Below, one piece after another: positions 43,383-52,409 of a DNA stretch of 64,000 nt. Every line of letters starts with the position of its first letter. Position 1 is the stretch's first letter. This stretch comes from Bog-473 sp963809715 (GTDB lineage: Bacteria; Actinomycetota; Acidimicrobiia; Acidimicrobiales; RAAP-2). The notes below the pieces were generated by a model. That model worked only from the letters and a program-made list of their open reading frames with translations, was not told the DNA's origin and searched no databases. The DNA lies in NCBI GenBank assembly GCA_963809715.1, contig CAWEKO010000006.1, positions 186,001 through 250,000 of the forward strand, in the 5' to 3' direction. Made by a program: the position numbers and the translations under genes.

Positions 43383-44180
43383 ATGGTGCAAACGGAGGAG
43401 TTGAACGGCGGCGCGGCACAGGAGACCGGCTTCGGTGCCAAGCGGTCAGCCGGAGTCGCCCCCCGCACGGAAAAAGTGTCCGAGGTCATCGCCCGGCAGA
43501 TCGTCAAGGACATCGTCAGCAGCGAGATGACCCCGGGGACCATGCTGCCTGCCGAGACCCAGATGCTCGACCGGTTCAAGGTTGGTCGGGCCTCTCTCCG
43601 GGAGGCCTTGCGCATTCTCGAAGTCAACGGGCTCATCGTCATCAAGTCCGGTCCCGGTGGGGGCCCGATCGTCAGCGAACCCAACGGCGCAGACTTCGGG
43701 CGTATGGCGGCGCTCTACTTCGAGATGAGCGGAGCCACCATGCGCGAGCTCGTCGATGCCCGCCTCATCATCGAACCGATCATGGCCCGCCGTGCGGCCC
43801 TGCACCAGGACGCACGGGTGGTGCAGGAGCTCAACGAACTGGTCACGGACGCCGAGCGGGTCGACCTCCAGAATCCGGACGAGTACGGCCGGGTGTCGTC
43901 GGACTTCCACGCCGCCATCACCGGATCATCGGGGAATCGCATCGTCGACCTCTTTGGCCAGGCGATCAAGGAAGTCTTCATGGAGCGCATCAACGGCATG
44001 GTCTTCCCTACCAAGGACCGGGAACGGATCCGGGCCGAGCACCAGGCGGTGATCGATGCCATTGCGGCCGGCGATGCCGATCTGGCGGAGCGGCTGATGC
44101 ATGCGCACATGGAGGAGTTCGCAGAGCAGATGGCCAAGCGCTACCCAGGCTTGATGGACGAGGTCGTCGCCTGGCGCTGA
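43383..44180 (+). CDS. FadR/GntR family transcriptional regulator
   Basis: A 265-residue GntR-FadR (FCD) regulator. Winged helix, residues about 30-95: VSEVIARQIVKDIVSSEMTP, LPAETQMLDRFKVGRASLRE, ALRILEVNGLIVIKSGPGGG. The FCD ligand domain has RELVDARLIIEPIMARRAAL, SSDFHAAITGSSGN and AEHQAVIDAIAAGDADLAER, with metal-binding Asp/His residues. Start is uncertain between ATG 43383 and ATG 43362; neither has a clear ribosome site, so a leaderless transcript is possible. The 15-bp palindrome just upstream, repeated at 41.2 and 43.3 kb, is its likely operator. Confidence 0.92.
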   Translation: MVQTEELNGGAAQETGFGAKRSAGVAPRTEKVSEVIARQIVKDIVSSEMTPGTMLPAETQMLDRFKVGRASLREALRILEVNGLIVIKSGPGGGPIVSEPNGADFGRMAALYFEMSGATMRELVDARLIIEPIMARRAALHQDARVVQELNELVTDAERVDLQNPDEYGRVSSDFHAAITGSSGNRIVDLFGQAIKEVFMERINGMVFPTKDRERIRAEHQAVIDAIAAGDADLAERLMHAHMEEFAEQMAKRYPGLMDEVVAWR

Positions 44181-44295
44181 GCGGGTCGTGCCCGCGGCGG
44201 CCTGTTCGAGCATCGGAAGGTCCCGTGTGCGTCCGTGGCGCCCGATCCCACGGAGCGGATGGGTGACCGGGGCCTCGCTTCGATGCAATCTATAT

Positions 44296-44311
44296 GTATA
44301 GTATGCATGGT
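44296..44311. promoter_or_regulatory. Shared 16-bp promoter motif before acyl-CoA dehydrogenase
   Basis: GTATAGTATGCATGGT matches 55638-55653 (upstream of the PhyH-like gene) at 15 of 16 positions. It contains TATAGT and ATGCAT, so it may combine a -10 box with an operator. Distance to the ATG at 44367 is 56 bp. Confidence 0.55.
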
Positions 44312-44366
44312 AAGGCGTCACTCGGACGCCGACTCCGATCGCCGATTCTGCGGAGAGGAGCGCTCC

Positions 44367-45665
44367 ATGTGGGATTTCGAGACTGACCCCGAGTACCAGG
44401 AGAAGTTGGACTGGGCCGATCGGTTCATGCGCGAGGAGGTGGAACCGCTCGAATACGTGGTCTCGCATCCGTTGGATCTTTCGGATCCGGTGCGCCAGAA
44501 GCTGATTCCCCCACTGCAGGACGCCGTCCGGGCCCAGGGCCTCTGGGCCTGTCACCTGGGACCCGAACTGGGCGGTCCGGGGTACGGCCAGGTCAAGTTG
44601 GCCCTGCTCAATGAGATTCTGGGCCGTTCCGGTTCCGGATCCACCGTCGGTCCGGTCGTCTTCGGATGCCAGGCGCCGGACACCGGCAATGCCGAGATCC
44701 TGGCCCACTACGGCACGGACGAACACAAGCGGACATACCTCCAACCCCTGCTCGACGGCAAGATCTTCTCCTGCTTCTCGATGACGGAGCCCCAGGGTGG
44801 TTCGGATCCCAAGGTGTTCCGCACCACCGCCGTCCTGGATGGTGACGAGTGGGTGATCAACGGTGAGAAGTGGTTCTCTTCCAATGCCCGCTGGGCCGAA
44901 TTCCTGATCGTCATGGCGGTCACGGAACCAGAGGTGGCACCACTGCAGAGCATGTCGATGTTCATCGTGCCCACCTCGACACCGGGCATCCACATACTGC
45001 GGGACGTGGGCGTGGCTGGATGGGTCGAGGAAGGCGGTGGCGACCACGCTTACATCCGCTACGAGGACGTCCGGATTCCGGCGGAGAACCTACTGGGGGG
45101 GCGGGGACAGGCGTTCGCCGTGGCGCAGACGCGCCTCTCAGGTGGCCGAATCCACCACGCCATGCGGGCCGTGGGTCAGATGAAGCTGGCCTTCGACATG
45201 ATGTGCGAGCGCGCGGTGTCGAGGTTCACCCAGGGCGAGCAGCTGTCCAACAAGCAGCTGGTGCAACAGATGGTGGCGGAGGCGTGGACGGAGATTGAGC
45301 AGTTCCGCCTCTTGGTCTTGCAGACGGCGTGGAAGATCGATCTCTACGGTGACTACAAATTGGTGCGCGACGACATCGCAGCGGTCAAGGTGACGGCACC
45401 GCGGGTTCTCCAGAACGTGGCCAGCAAGGCACTGCAGGTGCACGGGTCCCTGGGCATCTCCGACGAGATGCCGTTCGTCAGCATGTTGGTCAACGGGATC
45501 CATGTCGGCCTGGCCGATGGGCCAAGTGAGATCCACACCGTCACGATGGGGCGTCACATCCTGGCCGGCTACACGCCCAGCCCCGGGGTTTTCCCCACCC
45601 GTCACATCCCTGCCCTCCGGGCCGAGGCGGAGCGAAAGTATGCCGACGTCCTGGTCTCGAAGTGA
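44367..45665 (+). CDS. Acyl-CoA dehydrogenase (ACAD10/11-like)
   Basis: A 432-residue FAD-dependent acyl-CoA dehydrogenase. ATG 44367 follows GAGAGGAG. Motifs: HLGPELGGPGYGQVKLALLN, FSCFSMTEPQGGSDPKVFRT (FAD/substrate strand), INGEKWFSSNARWAEFLIVM, LSGGRIHHAMRAVGQ, ALQVHGSLGISDEMPF, and GLADGPSEIHTVTMGR at the usual C-terminal catalytic-arm region. This variant occurs with APH-type kinases in hydroxyacid degradation; such a kinase is encoded at 37997-39001. Its stop overlaps the GTG of the LLM gene. Confidence 0.92.
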   Translation: MWDFETDPEYQEKLDWADRFMREEVEPLEYVVSHPLDLSDPVRQKLIPPLQDAVRAQGLWACHLGPELGGPGYGQVKLALLNEILGRSGSGSTVGPVVFGCQAPDTGNAEILAHYGTDEHKRTYLQPLLDGKIFSCFSMTEPQGGSDPKVFRTTAVLDGDEWVINGEKWFSSNARWAEFLIVMAVTEPEVAPLQSMSMFIVPTSTPGIHILRDVGVAGWVEEGGGDHAYIRYEDVRIPAENLLGGRGQAFAVAQTRLSGGRIHHAMRAVGQMKLAFDMMCERAVSRFTQGEQLSNKQLVQQMVAEAWTEIEQFRLLVLQTAWKIDLYGDYKLVRDDIAAVKVTAPRVLQNVASKALQVHGSLGISDEMPFVSMLVNGIHVGLADGPSEIHTVTMGRHILAGYTPSPGVFPTRHIPALRAEAERKYADVLVSK

Positions 45666-46666
45666 GCGCACGGCAGCCTCTGGGCGGCGGCTCGGTGGCG
45701 CTCGGGATGCATCTGGCCGAAGGCGACCCGGCTCGTGCCGTCGACAGCCTTCGCCACCAAGCACAGGCGGCCGAACGGGCGGGCTTCGACGGAGTGGCGC
45801 TCAGCGAGCACCATGGCGGCTTTCCGGGCTATCTCCCCGTGCCGACCATGATGATCGGGACCCTCCTGGCCGCGACTGAGGCCATCTGGGGTGCGCCGTG
45901 TCCGACCGTCCTGCCGTTGCGCCGGCCGGAGTTGGTGGTCGAGGACTTGGCCTGGCTCAACGCCGCGTTTCCGGGGCGAGTGGGCGTCGCCTTCGTGTCG
46001 GGTTACCACGCCCGCGACTTCGAACTGGTCGGCGCGGACTTCGATCGACGGCGGTCCACGTTCGCCGACATGCTGCCTCACGTGACTGCGGCGCTGCGCG
46101 GTCAGGCATCGGGATTGCTGGGCCAGGATCCGGCGGTGGCCGCACTGTCCGAAGGCCCGCTCAACGTGCTGCTCGGTGTTGGCGGCCCCAAGGGGGCAGC
46201 CTTGGCGGCCTCGGTCGGCGCCGGCCTTATCATGACGTCGCTCGACAATCCGACGACGGCCAGGCGCACGGTGGAGACCTACGAGTCAGCGGGAGGTACG
46301 GGGGCGCGGGTCCTCATCCGGAGGGCCTGGCTCGGCCCGGCCCCGTCCTTCGAGTCCCAGATGGCGGCGTATCGGGCTGCCGACTCCGGGGCAAATCTCC
46401 CGGCGGTCGCACCGGGCGCAGTGGTGGCCAGCGGTTCGCCGGACGAGGTTTTGACGCGCCTGGTGCATGACTGCAGTGACCTCGGGGCCACTGCGCTCAA
46501 CGTACGCATCTTTTCGGCCGACGAGGACGAAGGAGCGCACCTGGAACAAATAGCGGCCTTTGGTGCCGACGTAGTGCCGGGACTCCGCCACGCACTCGGC
46601 TGGGCCGAGTCGAGTCCCACCGGTCGAAATGATCGACTCTGTAGCCACAGTGCGCTAGACACATAA
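45662..46666 (+). CDS. Luciferase-like (LLM class) flavin-dependent oxidoreductase
   Basis: A 334-residue TIM-barrel LLM protein: SVALGMHLAEGDPARAVDSL, AERAGFDGVALSEHHGGFPG, PTMMIGTLLAATEAIWGAPC, FPGRVGVAFVSGYHARDFEL, GVGGPKGAALAASVGAGLIM. Flavin (FMN or F420) use is family knowledge. GTG 45662 overlaps the acyl-CoA dehydrogenase stop, implying joint function, perhaps a reductive or monooxygenase step on the same acyl-CoA. The C-terminal tail after LRHALGWAES looks unstructured. Confidence 0.88.
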   Translation: MSARQPLGGGSVALGMHLAEGDPARAVDSLRHQAQAAERAGFDGVALSEHHGGFPGYLPVPTMMIGTLLAATEAIWGAPCPTVLPLRRPELVVEDLAWLNAAFPGRVGVAFVSGYHARDFELVGADFDRRRSTFADMLPHVTAALRGQASGLLGQDPAVAALSEGPLNVLLGVGGPKGAALAASVGAGLIMTSLDNPTTARRTVETYESAGGTGARVLIRRAWLGPAPSFESQMAAYRAADSGANLPAVAPGAVVASGSPDEVLTRLVHDCSDLGATALNVRIFSADEDEGAHLEQIAAFGADVVPGLRHALGWAESSPTGRNDRLCSHSALDT

Positions 46667-46667
46667 C

Positions 46668-47429
46668 GTGGCCTCACCTGGCGAGCGGCGAGATGGCGGG
46701 TTGCCGGCCCGACGGAAGATGAAACTCTCCGAGGCGATCGCGGCCCAAATCCTCGACGACATTGCGCGGCGGGACATGAAGGAGGGTGAGCCTCTGATGG
46801 CTGAGGCCACCATGCTCGAGACCTATGGCGGGGGACGGGCGTCGGTGCGCGAGGCCCTGCGCATCCTCGAGACCAACGGATTGATCAATATCAAGGCCGG
46901 CCCCCGCGGTGGCGCCGTGGTGGGCCGGGTCGACCCCGTGCAGTTCGGCCGGAGCGCCACCCGGTACTTCCAACTCGGCGGCGCCACCGTGCGCGACCTC
47001 ATTGAAGCCCGGCTCATTCTGGAGCCGGCCACCACCGGGCTGGCGGCCAGTCGCCGCGATCCCGTCGACATGGAACGACTTCGAACGTGGGTCGACGCCA
47101 CCGCCAAGAATCCGATACCCGACGACAACACCTACTTGACCGAGGCGTTCGAATTTCATTCCCTCGTCTGCGGCATGTCGGGCAATCTCATCCTCGACCT
47201 GATCACCCTGGCCATGAAGGACGTCTTCACCAGCCGGGTCCGCAGCGCGGTCTATCCGCCGCACGCCCGCAAGAGGGTGCGCCAGGTGCACGCCGAAATC
47301 GCGCAGCTGGTCCTCGACGGCAACGCCGAGGGCTCCGAGAAGCTAATGCGCCAGCACCTCGAGGAGTACGCCCGCTACGCCACCAAGCGGCTGCCCGGGC
47401 TGCTCGATGACAGGGTCTCCTGGCAATAA
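46668..47429 (+). CDS. FadR/GntR family transcriptional regulator
   Basis: A 253-residue regulator paralogous to the one at 43383: KLSEAIAAQILDDIARRDMK, MLETYGGGRASVREALRILE, TNGLINIKAGPRGGAVVGR, RDLIEARLILEPATTGLAAS, AEFEFHSLVCGMSGN-type FCD core, ending YATKRLPGLLDDRVSW. GTG 46668 lies 1 bp after the LLM stop, so it is co-transcribed with the acyl-CoA dehydrogenase and LLM genes. It may sense an acyl-CoA or a related acid. No symmetric operator lies directly before it. Confidence 0.92.
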   Translation: MASPGERRDGGLPARRKMKLSEAIAAQILDDIARRDMKEGEPLMAEATMLETYGGGRASVREALRILETNGLINIKAGPRGGAVVGRVDPVQFGRSATRYFQLGGATVRDLIEARLILEPATTGLAASRRDPVDMERLRTWVDATAKNPIPDDNTYLTEAFEFHSLVCGMSGNLILDLITLAMKDVFTSRVRSAVYPPHARKRVRQVHAEIAQLVLDGNAEGSEKLMRQHLEEYARYATKRLPGLLDDRVSWQ

Positions 47430-47508
47430 GTCACCCGGTCACGTCGGGCCGGCCGCCGCGGCCGACGGTTGGCAGGTTGAGGCGCCGGCATGCCCGCAGG
47501 GGCCTCTT

Positions 47509-47532
47509 CTTTAATAGCGTCTTTAATAGCGT
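47509..47532. repeat. Perfect 12-bp tandem repeat
   Basis: CTTTAATAGCGT occurs twice head to tail at 47509-47520 and 47521-47532, in the spacer between the FadR gene and the CoA transferase at 47605. AT-rich for this genome; possibly a duplicated promoter or operator half-site. Confidence 0.7.
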
Positions 47533-47559
47533 CGTCATTGCAGTGCTCCCATTCTCGTA

Positions 47560-47581
47560 CTACTATTAGCATGATTAGTAG
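47560..47581. promoter_or_regulatory. Inverted repeat before CoA transferase gene
   Basis: CTACTA (47560-47565) and TAGTAG (47576-47581) form perfect arms with a 10-base spacer, 24 bp before the GTG at 47605. Likely operator overlapping the promoter; binding protein unknown, with the adjacent FadR paralogue as first candidate. Confidence 0.55.
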
Positions 47582-47604
47582 AGATTACGAGGAGAGGAGG
47601 GGCG

Positions 47605-48852
47605 GTGAGCGCTTCTGGAGAGCATGGGACAGGCACGGTGGGCTCTCCGAAGGCCCTTGACGGCATCACCGTGGTGGACTTCACCCGGCAGATGTCGGGC
47701 CCGTATGCCTCGCTCGTCCTGGGGGATTTCGGTGCCGACGTGATCAAGGTTGAGTCGGCTCCCAAAGGAGACGGTTGTCGGTACATCGGCAACACCTTTA
47801 TCGGCGGCGAATCCACGATGTTCCTGACCTGGAACCGGAATAAGCGCAGCGTCTGCCTCGACCTCCGCAAGCCCGAGGGGCTAGAGGTGGCCTACCGGCT
47901 GATCGACCGGGCCGACGTGGTGATGGAGAACTATCGGGCCGGAGTGGCCGAAGAGATCGGCATCGGCCCCAAGGTGGTCCTGGCCCGCAACCCGCGGGTC
48001 GTCTACTGCTCCATCAACGCCTTCGGGTCGGTCGGGCCATGGGCCCAGCGTCCCGGCACCGATCCTGTGGTCCAGGCGATGAGCGGGGTCATGTCCGTCA
48101 CTGGCGAGCAAGACGGCGGACCGCTGCTCGTGGGCATCCCCGTGGCTGACTACAGCAGCGCCATGTTGGCGGTGCAGGGGATCTGTCTCGGGCTGCTCTC
48201 ACGCGAGCGCACCGGCAAGGGCCAGGAGGTGGAGATCTCCATGCTGCATGCTCTCGCCTTCGGGCTGACCACCCGGGTGGGCCCGTTCTTCGCCACCGGC
48301 GAGGACCCGACGCGGTGGGGGAGCCAGCACAGCCAGGTCGTGCCCTACCAGGCCTTCAAGACGAAAGACGGCTATGCCGTCTCGGGCACGTGGGGCGATG
48401 CCGACTGGCCGAAATTCTGCAAGGCGCTCGGGTGGCCCGAATTGGCCGACGATCCGCTGTACGACACCAACGTCAAGCGGGTCGAACGCCGCGACGAGTT
48501 GAGCGAGAAGATTCAGGCGCTGTTCGTCGACCGGACGACGGCCGAATGGGAAGAGCGGTTTTCTTCCCGAAGCGTGCTCTTCGCACCGGTCAACACCTTC
48601 TCCGAGCTGTTCACTCATCCCCAGGCGAAGGCCATGGACCTGGTGATCGACGTGGAGCACCCCACGGCGGGTACGCAACGGCAGCTCGCGCCGGCCGTGC
48701 GGCTGAGCGATACGCCGGCCCGCGTCGATCGGCCGTCGCCGCTGTTGGGCCAACACTCGGAGGAAGTGCTGCTCGAGTTCGGCTGGTCGACCAATGAGGT
48801 GAGTCACTTGCTGGAAAGGGGCGTCATTCAACTGCCGGCTGACCAGGGATAA
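47605..48852 (+). CDS. CaiB/BaiF family CoA transferase
   Basis: A 415-residue family III CoA transferase. GTG 47605 follows GAGGAGAGGAGGGG. Motifs: GITVVDFTRQMSGPYASLVL, GADVIKVESAPKGD, WNRNKRSVCLDLRKPEGL, VGIPVADYSSAMLAVQGICL with the catalytic Asp, and the end SPLLGQHSEEVLLEFGWS. It is monocistronic or the first gene before an amidohydrolase 77 bp downstream. Role: CoA transfer to a pathway acid. Confidence 0.93.
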   Translation: MSASGEHGTGTVGSPKALDGITVVDFTRQMSGPYASLVLGDFGADVIKVESAPKGDGCRYIGNTFIGGESTMFLTWNRNKRSVCLDLRKPEGLEVAYRLIDRADVVMENYRAGVAEEIGIGPKVVLARNPRVVYCSINAFGSVGPWAQRPGTDPVVQAMSGVMSVTGEQDGGPLLVGIPVADYSSAMLAVQGICLGLLSRERTGKGQEVEISMLHALAFGLTTRVGPFFATGEDPTRWGSQHSQVVPYQAFKTKDGYAVSGTWGDADWPKFCKALGWPELADDPLYDTNVKRVERRDELSEKIQALFVDRTTAEWEERFSSRSVLFAPVNTFSELFTHPQAKAMDLVIDVEHPTAGTQRQLAPAVRLSDTPARVDRPSPLLGQHSEEVLLEFGWSTNEVSHLLERGVIQLPADQG

Positions 48853-48928
48853 GGGATTGAGCTCGTCCTGTTATATAGGAATATGATACGAATAGAAATG
48901 CCAACGGCGCCAAAGCAGGAGCGTTCGC

Positions 48929-50185
48929 ATGTACGAGTATGAAGTGGTCTCGGCCGATTCCCACATAGAGGCTCCGCCGACTCGCTGGACGGACCGATTG
49001 CCGGCCAACCTGCGCGAGGCTGCACCCCAGGTCATCGAGATGGCGGACGGTGGACAGGGAGTCGCCCTGGGCGACGAGGCCGTCCCACTCGGTCTGACCA
49101 TCACCGGCGGCCTGACGTACGACCAGTTCCGCCAGAAGGGCTTGCGCTACGACGACGGGCCTCCCGGAACCGGGGAGCCCGATCAGCGCCTGGCCGAACA
49201 GGACCGGGACGGGATTGACGCCGAGGTGCTGTTCTCCACCGTGGTGGCCACCATGTTCACCAAGATGGAGGATCCCGCGGTCATCACCGCCTGCATCCGG
49301 GCCTACAACGATTGGCTGGCGGAGTTCTGTGGCCACGACACAGACCGGCTCTTCGGGGTAGCGCTGCTGCCGTTCAACGGAGTCCGCCCGGCGATCGACG
49401 AGCTCGAACGCGTGGCTGGCAAGCCGGGCATCCGGGGCGTCCACCTCTTGAAGTTTCCCACCGGCGACTCGTATCTCAGCTCGGACGATGACGAGTTCTG
49501 GTCGGTGGCCAACGACCTCCGGATGCCGATCATCGCCCACCACAATTTCGGCGGCGACGAGAAGGCCAAGTCGCACCCGATGTCCGGCATGAAGGAGAAG
49601 GCGCTGGAGATCGAGGGCGGGGCCGATCTGGCCATGTTCGCTTGGCTGTTGACCTGTGACCTGCCCATGCCGACGTTGCCCATCCTCACGATCGAGCAGC
49701 TCTTTCTCTCGGGCGTGCTGGACCGCTTTCCCAATCTCCGGTTCCATTTCGCCGAAACGGGAATCGGCTGGTTGCCCTACTGGCTCGAGCAGGTCGAGGA
49801 CCGCTACGACCGCCACCGCTTCTGGGCCAACGTGGACCTGCCGCGTCGTCCGCTGCAGTATTTCCGTGACCACTTCACGTTGTCGTTCCAAGAGGACCAC
49901 GCCGGGGTGGCCCTGCGCCACTCCATCGGCATCGACAACATCTGCTGGGCCAACGACTTCCCGCACAGCGTGGGGGACTGGCCCTGGTCGCGCGACGTCA
50001 GGGCACGCCAGTTCGTTGGTCTGCCCGAGGACGAGGTGCGCAAGATGCAGGCGCTCAACATCACGGCGCAACTCGGCGTCATCAGCCAGGCGGAGAAGGC
50101 CGAGCTGGCCAGCCGGCCCCTCAAGAATTCCCTGGAAGCGGCGGCACCGGCGCGGGGTGCCCGTCGGATCCCTGCCGGTGTCTAA
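48929..50185 (+). CDS. Amidohydrolase family 2 protein
   Basis: A 418-residue ACMSD-like protein: VVSADSHIEAPPTRWTDRL (D10, H12), AEVLFSTVVATMFTKMEDPA, MPIIAHHNFGGDEKAK (His), FHFAETGIGWLPYWLEQVED, CWANDFPHSVGDWPWSRD with an Asp near residue 342. ATG 48929 lies behind AAGCAGGAG. First gene of an operon whose second gene (CoA transferase, GTG 50178) overlaps its stop by 8 nt. An AT-rich box (TATATAGGAATATGATAC) at 48872-48890 is the likely promoter. Substrate unknown. Confidence 0.93.
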   Translation: MYEYEVVSADSHIEAPPTRWTDRLPANLREAAPQVIEMADGGQGVALGDEAVPLGLTITGGLTYDQFRQKGLRYDDGPPGTGEPDQRLAEQDRDGIDAEVLFSTVVATMFTKMEDPAVITACIRAYNDWLAEFCGHDTDRLFGVALLPFNGVRPAIDELERVAGKPGIRGVHLLKFPTGDSYLSSDDDEFWSVANDLRMPIIAHHNFGGDEKAKSHPMSGMKEKALEIEGGADLAMFAWLLTCDLPMPTLPILTIEQLFLSGVLDRFPNLRFHFAETGIGWLPYWLEQVEDRYDRHRFWANVDLPRRPLQYFRDHFTLSFQEDHAGVALRHSIGIDNICWANDFPHSVGDWPWSRDVRARQFVGLPEDEVRKMQALNITAQLGVISQAEKAELASRPLKNSLEAAAPARGARRIPAGV

Positions 50186-51386
50186 CTCTCCATCGGACGA
50201 GCGCGTCGGACAGCACCCCAGGATCGCCGACTTCTCGACCCACCTGTCGGGCCCGTTCGCCACCCGGACATTGACCGATCTCGGCGCCGAGGTGATCAAG
50301 ATCGAGAATCCGCGATCCGGCGACGGGAACCGGGGCGTGCTCCCCTTTCATCGGTGGGACCGGCAACATGCATGTGACCCTTGGCGCCGGAGCGCGCAGT
50401 ATCGCCATCGACAAGCGGTCACCCCACTTCGGAACCGTGGTGGATGCGGCGATCAACTGGGCTGATGCCGTCGTGGTCGGGGCGAGGCCGATCGACGCCG
50501 CCCGCATGGGGTTGGACTTCGCCTGCGTGGCCAAGGTGAATCCCGACGTGGTGTACTGCCTCATCTCGGGCTACGGAGAGAATGGGCCCTGGCAGGACTT
50601 CACCGCCCACGGCCAGACCATGGACGCCATGGCCGGCCTGGTGCCGATCGAGTGGGTGGATGGGACGCCGCGGACCCCGGCCGGTTGGCGCTCGAGCGGG
50701 ACCACGCTGGCGGGTATTTATGCCGCGCTGGGGATCATGTACGCGCTGTACCGCAAGGCCCGTGGGACGCCGGGGCCCTCCACGTCAGTGTGCCGGTGTG
50801 GTCGGCCGCCATGGCCTGGAGCTGGCGTGACCTGGCCTGCCTGGCCAATCTGGACCAGCCTTGGAACGAGTACATGGACCTGGGCACCCGCTACTCGATG
50901 TACGGCACCTCCGACCACCGGGTGGTGATCGTGGCCCCGGCGGAGGAGAAGTTCTGGCACCAGTTCTGCCAGGCCGCCGGATTGGAAGACCTGCGCGAAC
51001 ACGGCCACTGGGAGCGGGGGATGGACTTCGGCCGCGGCCCCGAGTACGAGGGCGAACGGGTCCGCATCGCCGATGCCGTTGGACAGCGAACGCTCGAAGA
51101 GTGGACCGGGATCCTGAGCAAGACCACGGTTCCCTTCGCTCCTGTGCTCACGCTGGAAGAGGCTCTGCGCAGCGAGCATGCGGCGGCCATGGGGGTCATG
51201 CGCCCGAGCACGCTCGAGGGTGAGGCGGTTGCCTCCCCGGCGTCACCGATTCGTATCGGCGAAGGAGGCACAGCCATGGGGCAATTGGGGCCGGTGTCAT
51301 CGCCACCGGGCCTCGGCGAGCAGACTGACGAGATCCTCGAGAAGCTCGGCCTTGATCGACTGATCGGCCAATTGGAGGCGTCGTGA
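50178..51386 (+). pseudogene. CaiB/BaiF CoA transferase with two compensating frameshifts
   Basis: GTG 50178 gives IADFSTHLSGPFATRTLTDL and GAEVIKIENPRSGDGNRGVL. At the C4 run 50342-50345 the frame changes to FIGGTGNMHVTLGAGARSIA and VYCLISGYGENGPWQ. Near the G4/C3 run 50772-50778 it changes again to LHVSVPVWSAAMAWSWRDLA and finally GEQTDEILEKLGLDRL. Removing one C at the first and adding one G at the second gives one 402-residue family III frame. The usual catalytic Asp region reads RSSGTTLAGIYAALG, with no Asp. Either consensus errors or a recent pseudogene inside an otherwise intact operon. Confidence 0.82.
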
Positions 51387-52408
51387 GCGGCGCCCGAGAG
51401 CCGTTGCGGTTCGGCCTGCAACTGACGTCGGTCCACCCGGCTACTGATCCGCCCGACCGGCACCTGGCCGAACACGAGGAACTCGTGCGCATGGCCGAAC
51501 AATGGCAGTTTGACTTCATCGGGGTGGGCCAGCACTTCCTGACTCCTGAGCTGCGCTACTACCAGCCCATTCCCTACCTGGCCCACATGGGCTCGATCGC
51601 CCCGTCACTGCGACTGGCCACCTTCATCCTTCTGCTGCCCCTGCACAACCCGATCGACATTGCCGAGCAGATGGCCACCCTCGACGGCATTTCGGGTGGT
51701 AGGGCCATCATGGGAGTGGGCTTGGGCTACGCAGACCACGAGTTCGAGGCGTTCGGCGTGGCCAAGAAGGAGCGGGTGGCACGATTCGAAGAATCCCTCA
51801 CCGTCATCCGGGCCTTGTGGTCAGGGCGCGGCGGCAAGCACGAGGGTGATCACTTCACCATTGCCGACCTGCAGGCCAGCGCACTGCCGGTCCAGCGACC
51901 CGGTCCGCCGATCTGGTCGGCGGGCCAGACCAAGGTGGCCGTGCGGCGAGCCGCCCGCACCGCCGACGGCTGGTGCGTCCCCCCGTTCCTGACCCACGCG
52001 CAGGTGGTGGAGTTGACAGCTTGCTTCAATGAGGAGCGCAAGCGCTGCGGGCTCCCTCCCGCATCGGAGTTCCCCGTCCGGCGCGAAATGGTCATTGACG
52101 ACTCCATGGAGAAGGCGGTGGCCGGGGCGGCTGCTCGTTCGGAAAGCCGGATGGGCACGTACGTGAAGTGGGGCATGGGCCAGGACTACACGTCGGGCGA
52201 CCTGACCGGAGTCGACACGGAGAACCTGAAGGAGCGCTACGTCCTCGGGACCCCGGAAGACTGTGCGGCCCAGATTGACGAGCTCCGGCAAAAAGTGGGC
52301 ATGACCCACTTCGTGATCAAGCCCCAGTGGCCGGGGCTCCCGCACGGCGAGGCGGTCGAACAGGTGCTTCGGTTCGGCTCCGAAGTCGTCCCCCTCCTGG
52401 AGGTCTGA
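51383..52408 (+). CDS. Luciferase-like (LLM class) flavin-dependent oxidoreductase
   Basis: A 341-residue LLM protein: FDFIGVGQHFLTPELRYYQP, LATFILLLPLHNPIDIAEQM, ATLDGISGGRAIMGVGLGYA, FGVAKKERVARFEESLTVIR. The C-terminus HFVIKPQWPGLPHGEAVEQV matches the paralogue at 54558 (FIFKPQWP). GTG 51383 overlaps the CoA-transferase stop. F420 or FMN would be the cofactor. Two close paralogues in one operon suggest two related reduction or oxygenation steps. Confidence 0.92.
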   Translation: MSGAREPLRFGLQLTSVHPATDPPDRHLAEHEELVRMAEQWQFDFIGVGQHFLTPELRYYQPIPYLAHMGSIAPSLRLATFILLLPLHNPIDIAEQMATLDGISGGRAIMGVGLGYADHEFEAFGVAKKERVARFEESLTVIRALWSGRGGKHEGDHFTIADLQASALPVQRPGPPIWSAGQTKVAVRRAARTADGWCVPPFLTHAQVVELTACFNEERKRCGLPPASEFPVRREMVIDDSMEKAVAGAAARSESRMGTYVKWGMGQDYTSGDLTGVDTENLKERYVLGTPEDCAAQIDELRQKVGMTHFVIKPQWPGLPHGEAVEQVLRFGSEVVPLLEV

Positions 52409-52409
52409 G

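Noticed and set aside
43926..45047. A 373-codon minus-strand open frame over the FadR and acyl-CoA dehydrogenase genes.
   Set aside because: Covers two confidently called plus-strand genes and their promoter; no motifs.
48824..50299. A 491-codon minus-strand open frame.
   Set aside because: Antisense to the amidohydrolase at 48929; no recognisable domain.
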